Shown: in pieces, positions 1 through 8,361 of the stretch
How positions within the stretch are numbered: position 1 is the first letter of the stretch
Layout: every line of letters starts with the position of its first letter
Origin: Streptomyces viridosporus
GTDB lineage: Bacteria > Actinomycetota > Actinomycetes > Streptomycetales > Streptomycetaceae
NCBI RefSeq assembly: GCF_002078235.1
Contig: NZ_MSGP01000023.1
Coordinates: 1-38,441, forward strand
Length of the DNA stretch: 38,441 bases
Direction: 5' to 3'
Position numbers and translations under genes: made by a program
Notes under the pieces: generated by a model
Database searches by the model: none
Seen by the model: only the letters and a program-made list of their open reading frames with translations
Told to the model about the DNA's origin: nothing

Positions 1-640
1 TCGCCGTCGAAGTCGGCTCGGGCGACGTGGGGGCCGGCGGGGTGGTCGTGGAGGTCTCGGTGGGGGTCGGGGCCGGCGTGGCCGTCCGCACGACCGTCAG
101 CGGGTCGCCCGCCGCGCCCTCGTAACTCGCGCTGCCGAGGACCTCCGCGGCCTCCTTGGTCAGCTTGGTCTCCATGTCCTTCATCGCGCGGGTGACCGTG
201 ACGGTCGCGAGCGGGACGTCGTCCTCGGTCGTGCCGTTCCGCGTCACGTCCGCGGTGATCTCGGCGTCCGCGCTGTCGAACTTGACGTCGGAGAGCCCGA
301 TTTCGAAGCGGTGCGCCTCGGACTTAACCGTCAGCCCGCCCTTGAAGGCGAGGGACATCGTGTGCGCGGTGGAGTCGTAGCGGCCGGTGCCGTCCGTGAA
401 GGTGAACGGGCCGTTGCCGTCGGCCTGCGAGGCGCCGTCCGCGGGGGTGAAGGTGCCCTTCGCGAAGTTGGCGACGTAGGTGCGGTAGGACTCCTTGATG
501 CCCCAGGTCAACTCGTAGCCGGTGAGCGGAACTTCGGCCGCCGAGGCGGAGGTCGCGCCGGCGAGCGCGGTGGCGCCGAGGGCGGCGGCCGTGGCCGCCG
601 CGGCGGCGACTGCGGTGGAGCGGCGACGTCTGGCGGGCAT
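1..640 (-). CDS. HtaA-domain secreted haem-binding protein, C-terminus outside the window
   Basis: The ATG at 640 follows an AAGGAG ribosome site, and the frame stays open to the window edge, so at least 213 residues are present and the C-terminus is missing. The N-terminus is a signal peptide: arginines in MPARRRRS, an Ala-rich core, and likely cleavage after ASA. One HtaA domain follows, starting with the typical WGIKESYRTYV and running to about residue 190. After it comes a Thr/Pro/Ser-rich stretch like a cell-wall spacer. HtaA domains in Corynebacterium bind haem at the cell surface and pass it to an ABC transporter. It lies 29 bases downstream of the larger HtaA gene and probably shares its transcript and iron control. 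Whether it ends in a membrane anchor cannot be seen. Confidence 0.88.
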   Translation of the reverse strand, partial: MPARRRRSTAVAAAAATAAALGATALAGATSASAAEVPLTGYELTWGIKESYRTYVANFAKGTFTPADGASQADGNGPFTFTDGTGRYDSTAHTMSLAFKGGLTVKSEAHRFEIGLSDVKFDSADAEITADVTRNGTTEDDVPLATVTVTRAMKDMETKLTKEAAEVLGSASYEGAAGDPLTVVRTATPAPTPTETSTTTPPAPTSPEPTSTA

Positions 641-669
641 GGTCGGTTTCTCCTTGGGGTTCGAGTGGT

Positions 670-2094
670 TCAGCGGTCCTGCGGGGCGTCCGCGGGAGCG
701 GCCGGGCGCGCGCGGCGCCTGCGGACGAGGAACGCGGCCGCGGCGGCGAGCGCCAGCAGGGATCCGGCCGCGAGGGCGAGGGGAAGGGCGGGGGCGCCGC
801 GGTCGTCCTCCCGCGAGGCGCCCGCGACGGGCTCGGAGGACGGGTCCGGCGGGGCCGGGGAGGTCTCGGCCGGGGTCGGCGCCGAGGTGCTGCCGAGGTC
901 CGGCAGCGCGGGCAGTTCGGCGTCCCCGGTGAGGGCGACGGCCAGGGAGACCGGGTCCATCCCGGTCCCCCCGGGGTACATGCCGCCGAAGGCGTCGGCT
1001 CCCCGGGAGGTGAGCTTCGCGGGGGCCTCGTCCACCCGGACCAGGCCGTCCTCCGGCTTCAGGTCCTTCGCCGTGAAGGTGACCAGCGGGACCTTCTCGC
1101 CGCTGTGACCGGGGCTCTTCACATCGGCGTACAGGGTGCCCCGGTCGCCCTCGACGGTGACGCGGACGCCGCCGAGTTCCAGGTCGAGGCCGTGCGCGCC
1201 GGTGAAGCGGACCACGCCCTCGAAGGAGGCGGTCAGTTCGCCGCCCCGGTACGTCCCCTTCCCGCCAGGGAAGCGGAAGAGGGCGCCGCCGTCGAGGGCT
1301 CCCGAGGACAGGGTCCACTTCCCCTTGGCGATGTCACCGGTGACGTACTCCCGGAAGGTGCGGCGCACGCCCCAGTCGACGGCGCCGTCGGCGAGTTCGC
1401 TCCCGGAGTCGTCCGCGGACTTCTTCGGCCGGGGCGCCTCGGACGTCGGCGTGCTCGACGGCTGCCGCCGCTCCGCCTGCCGTACGTCCGCCGAGAGGCT
1501 GACCGGGTCCAGGGCGGTGCCGGCCGTGTAGTACCCGGCGAAGGACCGGGCGCCCTGGGCGGTGAGCGTGGCGGGGAGGTGGTGGAGGACGACGGAGGTG
1601 CCGCCGCCGCGCATGTCGATCCCGCCGAGGGAGAGGGAGGCGAAGGGCACCTGTCGGGACGTCGTGACCGCCCCGGTGTCCTTCGCCTTGCCGGTGACGT
1701 CCACGTAGAGCGTGCCGGTGGAGCCGGAGATGCTCACGGTGGGACGGCTGAGGGTGAGGTCGAGTTGGTGCGTCCCGGTCCCGGTCCGGTGGCCGACGAA
1801 GCGCACCCCGCCGGAGAAGGCGGCGCGGAAGGCGCCCGTGCCGCCGTCGTAGGTGCCCGTCGCCGAGTGGAAGCGGAAGCCGCTGCCGCCGACGGTGGCC
1901 GCGCCGCCGGTGAGGGAGTAACTCCCCTGCGCGACGGGGCCGGTGACGTAGCGCTGGAAGGACGTCTTGATGCCCCAGTCAAGCCGGCCGCCCTGGACCG
2001 CGCGGCTCTCGGCGTGCGCCGCGGCGGCCGGCAGGAGCGCTCCCAGAACGGCCGCGCAGACCACGGTGACCAGGGCACGTAGGCGGGTGGGCAT
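670..2094 (-). CDS. htaA: HtaA-domain haem-binding surface protein with two domains and a C-terminal anchor
   Basis: 474 residues. The signal peptide ends near AAAHA (residues 1-28). Two HtaA domains follow: the first starts at LDWGIKTSFQRYV (about 37-205), the second at VDWGVRRTFREYV (about 238-395). A Pro/Ser/Thr spacer leads to a hydrophobic segment near 440-460 and an RRRR stop-transfer tail. There is no LPXTG, so the protein is membrane- rather than sortase-anchored. Family knowledge: HtaA proteins take haem from haemoproteins and hand it to HmuT. It is the first gene of a leftward pair and diverges from hmuT across a 103-base region that holds an iron box, so induction under iron starvation is expected. 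The symbol is given by family; the orthology is inferred. Confidence 0.9.
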   Translation of the reverse strand: MPTRLRALVTVVCAAVLGALLPAAAAHAESRAVQGGRLDWGIKTSFQRYVTGPVAQGSYSLTGGAATVGGSGFRFHSATGTYDGGTGAFRAAFSGGVRFVGHRTGTGTHQLDLTLSRPTVSISGSTGTLYVDVTGKAKDTGAVTTSRQVPFASLSLGGIDMRGGGTSVVLHHLPATLTAQGARSFAGYYTAGTALDPVSLSADVRQAERRQPSSTPTSEAPRPKKSADDSGSELADGAVDWGVRRTFREYVTGDIAKGKWTLSSGALDGGALFRFPGGKGTYRGGELTASFEGVVRFTGAHGLDLELGGVRVTVEGDRGTLYADVKSPGHSGEKVPLVTFTAKDLKPEDGLVRVDEAPAKLTSRGADAFGGMYPGGTGMDPVSLAVALTGDAELPALPDLGSTSAPTPAETSPAPPDPSSEPVAGASREDDRGAPALPLALAAGSLLALAAAAAFLVRRRRARPAAPADAPQDR

Positions 2095-2129
2095 GACAGG
2101 TCCTCCGGAGGCGACAGCCGGTAGCGAAC

Positions 2130-2148
2130 GAAGGTAAGGCTAACCTAA
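2130..2148. promoter_or_regulatory. Iron box (DtxR/IdeR/DmdR-type operator) in the divergent htaA-hmuT promoter
   Basis: The 19 bases GAAGGTAAGGCTAACCTAA match the palindromic DtxR-family consensus TTAGGTTAGGCTAACCTAA at 16 of 19 positions. The right half-site is perfect. It lies 36 bases upstream of the htaA start and 50 upstream of the hmuT start, so one site could repress both directions. The repressor is not in the window; DmdR1/IdeR is inferred from the genus. Confidence 0.85.
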
Positions 2149-2197
2149 GCTGCACCTCAGGCAACATCCACCACGGACGGAAGGAACGGACGGGACC

Positions 2198-3229
2198 GTG
2201 CGACGCTTGCGCACCCAACTGGCGGGAGCACTGCTGTCCGTGCTCGCCCTCACGTTCACCGCGACCGCCTGCGAAGGCTCCTCCGGTGCGGCCGCGCCCA
2301 CCGGACCGGGCACGACCGCGAAGGCGGGTACGACCGCGGAGCCCGACCGCGTGGAACCCCTCGCGACCCCGCCGAGACCCGACTTCCCGGTCACCGTCCG
2401 CTCCGCGGACGGCAGGACGGTGAGGATCGAGCGGGCCGAGCGCCTGGTCCCGCTCTCCGGCGGCCTCAGCGAGATCGTGTTCACGCTCGGCCTCGGGGAC
2501 CGGGTCGTGGCCCGTGACGTCACCGCCACCTTCGCGCAGGCCGCCGAACTCCCCGTGGTCACCCGGGGACACGACGTCTCCGCCGAGAGCGTGCTGTCGC
2601 TCCGGCCGGACCTGGTGATCGCCGAGTCCACCACCGGCCCGGCGGAGGCCATGGACCAGATCCGCGCCGCCGGGACACCCGTCCTCGTCGTCGACCCGGC
2701 CACCGGCCTCGACGACGTCGGCCCGCGCATCGCGTCCGTCGCCGAGGCGCTCGGCGTACCGGCCGCGGGCGAGGAGCTGACCCGCCGCACCGAGCGGCGG
2801 ATCGCGGCCGTGACCGGGTCGGTTCCGCGGAAGGGGCCCCGGCCGCGGGTCGCCTTCCTCTACCTGCGCGGCTCCGCCTCCGTGTACCTCATCGGCGGCC
2901 GGGACTCGGGCGCGACCTCGCTGATCGAGGCGGCCGGGGCGGTCGACGCCGGGGCCGCGTCGGGACTGGAGAAGGACTTCACCGCCATCACCGGCGAGGC
3001 ACTGGTGAAGGCGGCACCCGACGCGATCCTGGTGATGGCCGCGGGACTGGAGTCCGTCGGGGGCGTGGACGGGCTGGTGGAGATCCCCGGTGTGGCGCAG
3101 ACCCCGGCCGGGATGGACCGGCGCATCGTCTCCGTGGAGGACGGCGTGCTGCTCACCTACGGGCCGCGCACCGACCGGGTGCTGAAGTCGGTCGTCGCGC
3201 AGCTGTACGGCGAGGACGGTGACGCGTGA
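2198..3229 (+). CDS. hmuT: Haem ABC transporter substrate-binding lipoprotein
   Basis: 343 residues from a GTG start. It has a lipoprotein signal peptide with a lipobox at about residues 22-25 (TATAC, acylated Cys25), then a flexible Thr/Ala/Gly-rich tether. The body is a type III periplasmic-binding fold: SGGLSEIVFTLGLGDRVVARD is the usual first lobe motif of the FecB/HmuT group, followed by SLRPDLVIAES and a long inter-lobe helix. The domain order and length suit the family. It overlaps the permease gene by 4 bases (GTGA), so translation is coupled. The adjacent HtaA genes make haem a more likely substrate than a siderophore. It diverges from htaA behind the iron box. Confidence 0.9.
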   Translation: MRRLRTQLAGALLSVLALTFTATACEGSSGAAAPTGPGTTAKAGTTAEPDRVEPLATPPRPDFPVTVRSADGRTVRIERAERLVPLSGGLSEIVFTLGLGDRVVARDVTATFAQAAELPVVTRGHDVSAESVLSLRPDLVIAESTTGPAEAMDQIRAAGTPVLVVDPATGLDDVGPRIASVAEALGVPAAGEELTRRTERRIAAVTGSVPRKGPRPRVAFLYLRGSASVYLIGGRDSGATSLIEAAGAVDAGAASGLEKDFTAITGEALVKAAPDAILVMAAGLESVGGVDGLVEIPGVAQTPAGMDRRIVSVEDGVLLTYGPRTDRVLKSVVAQLYGEDGDA

Positions 3230-4317
3230 GCGTCCTGGAGAAGACCGTGCGCGAGGCACCGTCGCCGAAGGCCGAACGGCCCGCCCGGCGGCGCGGCACG
3301 GCCTGGCTGCTGACCGCCGGGCTCGTCGCCGCCCTCCTCGTGCTCGTCCCCGTGGCCGCCGGCACCGGCGCCTACCCCGTGCCGGTCGGCGACGTCCTCG
3401 CCTCCGTGCAGCACCGGCTCGGGCTCGGCGGCACGGAACTGGACCGGGTCGCCGATTCGGTGCTGTGGAACGTGCGGTTCCCCCGGATCGTGCTCGCCCT
3501 GCTCGTCGGTGCCTCGCTGGGCTGCGCGGGCGCGCTGATGCAGGGCGTGTTCGGCAACCCGCTCGCCGAGCCGGGCGTCATCGGCGTCTCCTCCGGCGCG
3601 GCGGTCGGCGCGGTCGCGGCGATCGCGCTCGGGCTGGACTTCCTCGGCACCTGGACGGTTTCGGTGCTGGCCTTCTTCGCGGGCCTGGTCACCGTCCTGC
3701 TGGTGTACGCGATGTCGCGCTCGGGCGGCCGCACGGAGGTGGTGACGCTGATCCTCACCGGCATCGCGGTGAACGCCTTCGCCGGCGCGCTCATCGGGCT
3801 GTTCCTGTTCTTCGCGGACACCGCGGCCGTCAACCAGATCACCTTCTGGCAGCTCGGCTCGCTCTCCCAGGCCACCTGGCCGAAGGTGCTCGCCGTCCTG
3901 CCGTGCGCGGTGCTCGGGCTGGCCGTGGCCCCGCTGTACGCCCGCCGGCTGGACCTGCTGGCGCTCGGCGAGCGTCCGGCCCGGCACCTGGGCGTGGACG
4001 TGGAGCGGCTGCGGATCGTGCTGGTGCTGGTCATCGCGCTGCTGACGGCGGCGGCGGTAAGCGTGTCGGGGATCATCGGGTTCGTCGGTCTGGTCGTGCC
4101 GCACCTGCTGCGGATGGCGGCCGGTCCCGGACACCGGTTCCTGCTCCCGGGCAGTGCGCTGCTCGGCGCGCTGGTGCTGCTGGCGGCCGACCTGACGGCC
4201 CGTACGGTCGCCGAACCCGCCGAGCTGCCGCTCGGTGTCCTCACGGCGCTGATCGGCAGCCCGTTCTTCTTCTGGCTGCTGCGCCGCACCCGGCGCAGGC
4301 AGGGAGGCTGGGCGTGA
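3226..4317 (+). CDS. hmuU: Haem ABC transporter permease (FecCD family)
   Basis: 363 residues, starting with a GTG whose last two bases begin the hmuT stop (GTGA). It is a polytopic membrane protein with about nine or ten hydrophobic helices after a charged N-terminus of about 30 residues. FecCD landmarks are clear: WNVRFPRIVLALLVGASLGCAGALMQ, then FGNPLAEPGVIGVSSGAAVGAV, and near the C-terminus SGIIGFVGLVVPHLLRM, the coupling-helix region that contacts the ATPase. Two copies would form the haem channel with HmuV. It is followed after 28 bases by the ATPase gene. FecCD permeases also serve siderophores and cobalamin; haem is inferred from the neighbours. Confidence 0.92.
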   Translation: MSVLEKTVREAPSPKAERPARRRGTAWLLTAGLVAALLVLVPVAAGTGAYPVPVGDVLASVQHRLGLGGTELDRVADSVLWNVRFPRIVLALLVGASLGCAGALMQGVFGNPLAEPGVIGVSSGAAVGAVAAIALGLDFLGTWTVSVLAFFAGLVTVLLVYAMSRSGGRTEVVTLILTGIAVNAFAGALIGLFLFFADTAAVNQITFWQLGSLSQATWPKVLAVLPCAVLGLAVAPLYARRLDLLALGERPARHLGVDVERLRIVLVLVIALLTAAAVSVSGIIGFVGLVVPHLLRMAAGPGHRFLLPGSALLGALVLLAADLTARTVAEPAELPLGVLTALIGSPFFFWLLRRTRRRQGGWA

Positions 4318-4345
4318 ACCGGCCCCGTCGACAAGGAGGCCGGGC

Positions 4346-5179
4346 ATGATCCGCCTGCGCAACCATCCCGTCCCGCCGGCCGCCCCCGAGCCCGGTGACG
4401 TCCTCGCCGAGGCCGAGGGGCTGTCCGTCCGGCTCGGCGCCCGCGAGGTCCTCGCCGACGTGGACATCGCCGTCCGGGCCGGCGAGGTGCTCGCCCTGGT
4501 CGGCCCCAACGGGGCGGGTAAATCGACCCTGTTGAGCGCCCTCGCCGCCGATCTGCCGCCTACCGCCGGGACGGTGCGGATCCACGGGCGCCCGGCGCCG
4601 TCCTGGTCCGCGCCCGAACTCGCGCTGCGCCGTGCCGTGCTGCCCCAGTCGGCCTCCCTCTCCTTCCCGTTCACGGTCGAGGAGGTGGTCCGCATGGGCC
4701 GGGCGCCCTGGGCCGCCGCCCGTCCCGAGGACGACGACGCGATCGTGGCCGAGGCGATGGCCGCCACCGAGGTCACCGGTTTCGCCGCGCGCCCCTTCTC
4801 CGCGCTCAGCGGCGGCGAGCGGGCCCGGGTCGCGCTCGCCCGGGTGCTCGCCCAGCGCGCTCCCCTGCTGATGCTCGACGAGCCGACCGCCGCGCTGGAC
4901 CTCAGGCACCAGGAACTGGTGCTGCGGTTGTGCCGGGCGAGGGCGCGCGCCGGGGACGCGGTGGTCGTGGTGGTGCACGACCTCGGTCTCGCGGCGGCCC
5001 ACGCGCACCGGGTGGCGGTCCTGCGCGGCGGCCGGGTCGCGGCCGACGGACCACCGGAGGAGGTCTTCACCGAACGGCTGCTGTCGGAGGTGTACGACCA
5101 GCCCGTCGAGGTGTTCCCGCACCCGCGGACCGGGGCGGTGCTGGTGCTCCCGGACCGGGGCGGACCGGTCTCCGCCTGA
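4346..5179 (+). CDS. hmuV: Haem ABC transporter ATP-binding protein
   Basis: 277 residues from ATG, preceded by an AAGGAGG ribosome site. It has all the motifs of an ABC ATPase: Walker A GPNGAGKST at about 53-61, Q-loop LPQSASLSF, signature LSGGERARVALARVLAQ at about 152-168, Walker B LLMLDEPTAALD at about 174-185, and the switch His in VVHDLGLAA. The YDQPVEVFPHPRTGAVLVLP tail is typical of HmuV. It powers haem import through HmuU. It is the last gene of the hmuTUV set; the next gene starts 215 bases away and looks unrelated. Confidence 0.93.
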   Translation: MIRLRNHPVPPAAPEPGDVLAEAEGLSVRLGAREVLADVDIAVRAGEVLALVGPNGAGKSTLLSALAADLPPTAGTVRIHGRPAPSWSAPELALRRAVLPQSASLSFPFTVEEVVRMGRAPWAAARPEDDDAIVAEAMAATEVTGFAARPFSALSGGERARVALARVLAQRAPLLMLDEPTAALDLRHQELVLRLCRARARAGDAVVVVVHDLGLAAAHAHRVAVLRGGRVAADGPPEEVFTERLLSEVYDQPVEVFPHPRTGAVLVLPDRGGPVSA

Positions 5180-5394
5180 CCGGCGGCCCGGCCGTTCCGC
5201 GGCTTCCGCCGGGCCGTTCCGCGGCCGTCACCCGTCCGGCGAGCGGCCGGGGAGCGGCCGGTGGACGGCCGGTGGGCGGCCGGGCGGGCCCGCGTGTCAC
5301 GTCACGGTGCGGCCGCGGTATCCGGTCCCGGCGCTCGCGCCGTTTCCCGCCCCGGTAGGGTTCGCCCCCGGGAAGGGGAAGGTGAAGGAACCGA
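5180..5394. repeat. GC-rich intergenic spacer with short imperfect repeats
   Basis: The spacer holds a direct repeat (CCGTTCCGCGG twice) and a run of GCGGCCGG-like units between about 5235 and 5290. These can form several GC-rich stems and may end the hmuTUV transcript, but no single clean terminator stands out. The last 20 bases give the AAGGAA ribosome site of the lipoprotein gene. Confidence 0.4.
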
Positions 5395-6384
5395 ATGAGC
5401 AGGGATCTCGGCCTTCGAAGGCTCCGCGGGCTCGACCGGGGCGTCCTGATCGCGGCCTGTGTGACCGCTTTGTCGTTGACGGCGAGCGGCTGCGTGGTGG
5501 TGCACGGCGAACGCGAGGTGCTCCCGGCCACCACGCGCGCCGAAGCCGCCGAGGCGCTCCGGGAGTTCACCGCCGCGTACAACGCGGCCGACAAGGCGTA
5601 CGACAGTTCCCTGGACGCCGACCACACCACCGGCGCGCTCGCCGCCATCGACGCGGCGCGGCTGAAGGCCGGGCGGGTCAACAACCCGCAGGGCAACCCC
5701 GGGCACGCGCCGCTGAAGCTGACGGACGCACAGTTCACCATCCCCAAGAAGGCCGGCTGGCCCCGCTGGTTCCTCGCCGACGCGGCCGGCAACAAGGGCG
5801 GCGACGTGCGCTGGCTGCTGGTGTTCACCCGGGACGGCCTGGACGAGACCTGGGAAGCGGCCTATCTGACCCTGGTCGCCCCGGACGACGTACCGGAGTT
5901 CAGGACGGACCGGGACGGCTGGGCCGAGGCCGTTCCCGCCGACGCCGGCGACCTCGCCGTGCCGCCGGGCGAGTTGAGCGAGGAGTACACGGCGTACCTG
6001 AAGGACGGCGGGGACGCGTTCGCCGAGGGTCCGCACACCAGCGCGTGGCGGACGCTGCGCGAGAAGAAGTCGACGCGGCCGGGCCTGGCCACGCAGTACA
6101 TCGACGAGCCGGTGACCAACGGCGACTACGCGCCGCTGGCGCTGCGCACGGAGGACGGCGGGGCGCTGGTGTTCTTCACCACGCGCCACTTCGAGAAGCA
6201 GACCGCCGCGGCCGGGGCGTCGGTGCCGACGCCGAACAAGAGCGTGCTGGCGCTGACCACCGGTGAGATCCGGCAGTCCCTGACGATGGAGTTCGTCTCC
6301 AACGAGGTCGCCCTGGCTCCGGCCGAGGGCGAGGTGGAGGTCCTGGGGCGGATCCAGGGGCTGACGTCCGCGAAGGGCGAGTAG
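5395..6384 (+). CDS. Conserved actinobacterial lipoprotein, function unknown
   Basis: 329 residues from an ATG behind AAGGAA. The N-terminal helix ends in a lipobox (LTASGC, about residues 28-33), so the mature protein should be lipid-anchored outside the cell. The rest is soluble, about 290 residues, starting with an amphipathic helix (TRAEAAEALREFTAAYNAADKAYD). Several segments (WPRWFLADAA, RWLLVFTRDG, ETWEAAYLTLV) suggest an NTF2-like or related cone fold. I recognise it as a recurring Streptomyces lipoprotein type but can give no function. It stands alone between the haem locus and a convergent gene. Confidence 0.85.
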   Translation: MSRDLGLRRLRGLDRGVLIAACVTALSLTASGCVVVHGEREVLPATTRAEAAEALREFTAAYNAADKAYDSSLDADHTTGALAAIDAARLKAGRVNNPQGNPGHAPLKLTDAQFTIPKKAGWPRWFLADAAGNKGGDVRWLLVFTRDGLDETWEAAYLTLVAPDDVPEFRTDRDGWAEAVPADAGDLAVPPGELSEEYTAYLKDGGDAFAEGPHTSAWRTLREKKSTRPGLATQYIDEPVTNGDYAPLALRTEDGGALVFFTTRHFEKQTAAAGASVPTPNKSVLALTTGEIRQSLTMEFVSNEVALAPAEGEVEVLGRIQGLTSAKGE

Positions 6385-6465
6385 GCGCGCGGGCGGACGG
6401 CGGGTGCGCGGTGGCGGAGGCGGCGCCTCGGGGCGCCGGTGGCGCGGGCGTGCGGCGCGGTGGGA

Positions 6466-7200
6466 TCAGCGGTGCAGCGGCCAGGCCGTGCCCGCGTGGT
6501 CGGACTGCTCGCCGACGTGGCGGGCGCAGGAGTCGGTGAGGACCTCCAGCAGGCTCAGCGGGTCCGGCAGCGGGTGCTCCGGGCCGCGGACCCAGTGCAC
6601 CGACCGGTCGTCGTCGCCGGGCAGACGGGCCGGGGGCACGAGGACGTAGGAGCCGCGGCAGTGCCAGCGCAGGCCGGGGTGCTCGTCCATGGTCTCCGGG
6701 TGGCAGTCCAGCTCGCACGGCCACCACTCGTCCTCGTCCTCGGGGGTGCCGCGGGTAAGGGTGAAGAACAGCATCCGGCCGTCGTCGCTCTCGGCGACGG
6801 GGCCGACCTCGATCCCGGCCTCGAGCAGGCGCTCGAGCGCCTCCCGGCCGGCGTCCAGGGGGACGTCGAGGACGTCGTGCATCATGCCGGTCGCGGTGAT
6901 GAAGTTCGCCTGCGGCTGGTGGCGGGCCCAGCGCTCGATCTGGGCGCGGTCGGTGGTCGACTGGGTCTGCCAGGCGAACGACACCGGGTGCCGGGCGGGG
7001 GTGGGACAGCCGACCCGGTCGCAGGAGCACTGGTAGCCGGCGGGGTGGGCGGCGGGTGCCAGCGGCAGTCCCGCGTCGGCGGCGGCGAGCAGCAGGGCCT
7101 CGCGGCCGCCTTCGTCGGCGGCCTGCTTCGGGCGGCGTTTCTGCAGCCACTGGGAGAGTTTGCCCTGTCGGCCGGTTCGGCCTCCGAACGCCGCGCTCAT
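6466..7200 (-). CDS. Prim-pol N-terminal-domain-like protein (bifunctional DNA primase/polymerase family)
   Basis: 244 residues from ATG at 7200 behind GGAG. The sequence resembles the short stand-alone prim-pol-like proteins of Streptomyces: ALLLAAADAGLPLAPAAHPAG, a Cys cluster (CSCDRVGCPTPARHPVS), then WARHQPQANFITATGMMHDVLDVPLDAGREALERLL, and a C-terminal block with HCRGSYVLVPPA. In prim-pol proteins the D-x-D and His residues of the AEP fold bind metal; here DVLDVPLD is the likely counterpart. No helicase domain is attached, so a replication role is doubtful. It is convergent with the lipoprotein gene and divergent from the phosphodiesterase gene. Confidence 0.75.
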   Translation of the reverse strand: MSAAFGGRTGRQGKLSQWLQKRRPKQAADEGGREALLLAAADAGLPLAPAAHPAGYQCSCDRVGCPTPARHPVSFAWQTQSTTDRAQIERWARHQPQANFITATGMMHDVLDVPLDAGREALERLLEAGIEVGPVAESDDGRMLFFTLTRGTPEDEDEWWPCELDCHPETMDEHPGLRWHCRGSYVLVPPARLPGDDDRSVHWVRGPEHPLPDPLSLLEVLTDSCARHVGEQSDHAGTAWPLHR

Positions 7201-7418
7201 CTATCTCCTCGCCTCGCCGTCGTGCGGAACAGCATGCCCTATGGTCCCACGATCGTGCGCATCGGGGGGCCGGAGCCCACAATCGGCGCAGGTGGGATGA
7301 GGGTGCCCGGACAGGACGAGGGGTACCACGCGGGGCGAAGGGGACACATGCCGCACGGCGCGACGGACCGGGTGTCCTTGCACGCCGTGTCAGGACGTGC
7401 GCACCTACCGTGGTCGTC

Positions 7419-8297
7419 ATGGTCACAAGGATCGCGATGACGGGCCTGGCGGCCGCGGCCTCCGCGGTCTCGCTGGCCCTCACGGGCCACGGCGGCGGCC
7501 CGGCAAAGCCGCTGGAGTGGGGCCGCGGCCCGCTGACGGTGGACGCGCTGCCCCGCGTCACCTACGTCGCGCACCGCGGCGGGGCCCGCGAGGTCCCCGA
7601 GAACAGCATGTCGGGGCTGATGGCGGCGTACCGGCGCGGGACGGCGCAGGTGCTGGACTTCGACACCCGGCTGCTGCGCGACGGCACACCGGTCGTCCTC
7701 CACGACGCGACCCTGAACCGCACCACCTACCTGGGCGGCGAGGTGAGCGCCCTGGACGCCCGGGAGTGGCGGGGCGTCCGGCTGCGGCCGCGCGCCTCGC
7801 TGCCGGGGAGCTGGCGCTCGGAGCGGCCGCCGACGGTCGCCGAGGTGCTGGACCGTCTCGGCGGGCGGATCGTGCTGATGCTGGAGGCGAAGGACCCGCG
7901 CGGCCTGGACCGGCTGGCCGCGCTGATCCGCGCCCGCGGCCTGACCCGCTCGGTCCTCGTGAACACCAACGACCCCGAGGTCGCCCGCCGCATCCACCGC
8001 CTGGGCCTGCCGACGCAGCTGTGGCGCTCGGCCCGCCAGTTGCGCACGGACCGTCCCGAGCGCTGGCGTGCCCACGTCGACGTGCTCGACGTCGACATCA
8101 AGGCGCGGGACGTGGACCTGATGCGCGCGGTGCGCTCCGGCATCCCCCGGGTGTGGGCCCACACGGTCGTCTCCCCCGGTCAGCGGGACCGGGCGCTGGC
8201 CCTCGGCTGCAACGGGATCATCACGGACGCCCCGGGGCGGCTGGCCCGGCACCCGGTGCGCCCGATCGGGACGGTGAGCCGCGCGCTGGGGCGGTGA
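7419..8297 (+). CDS. Glycerophosphodiester phosphodiesterase, secreted
   Basis: 292 residues. The GDPD motifs are plain: AHRGGAREVPENSMSGLMAAYRRG, with catalytic His-Arg and the Glu of PENS, then DFDTRLLRDGTPVVLHDATLNRTT (second acidic residue and His). LMLEAKDP supplies the metal-binding Glu and Lys. The C-terminus has WAHTVVSPGQRDRALALGCNGIITDAPG. GDPD enzymes hydrolyse glycerophosphodiesters to glycerol-3-phosphate and an alcohol. The ATG at 7419 gives a signal peptide with a positive N-region. A second ATG at 7437 has the better ribosome site (AAGGA, 5-base spacing) but loses that charge. Start uncertain, family call firm. Confidence 0.9.
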   Translation: MVTRIAMTGLAAAASAVSLALTGHGGGPAKPLEWGRGPLTVDALPRVTYVAHRGGAREVPENSMSGLMAAYRRGTAQVLDFDTRLLRDGTPVVLHDATLNRTTYLGGEVSALDAREWRGVRLRPRASLPGSWRSERPPTVAEVLDRLGGRIVLMLEAKDPRGLDRLAALIRARGLTRSVLVNTNDPEVARRIHRLGLPTQLWRSARQLRTDRPERWRAHVDVLDVDIKARDVDLMRAVRSGIPRVWAHTVVSPGQRDRALALGCNGIITDAPGRLARHPVRPIGTVSRALGR

Positions 8298-8361
8298 GGC
8301 GTCCCGCGGAGACCGGGCCGGCGGAGACCAGGCCGGCGAACTGCTCCCCCGAGGGGTGCGG

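Noticed and set aside
3157..5070. Long leftward ORF of 637 codons opposite hmuTUV
   Set aside because: It is antisense to three clear transporter genes and reads as low-complexity Arg/Gly/Glu sequence, the usual shadow of high-GC coding DNA.
7201..7383. 60-residue leftward ORF between the prim-pol and phosphodiesterase genes
   Set aside because: No ribosome site, His/Pro/Arg-rich, and located in a divergent promoter region.
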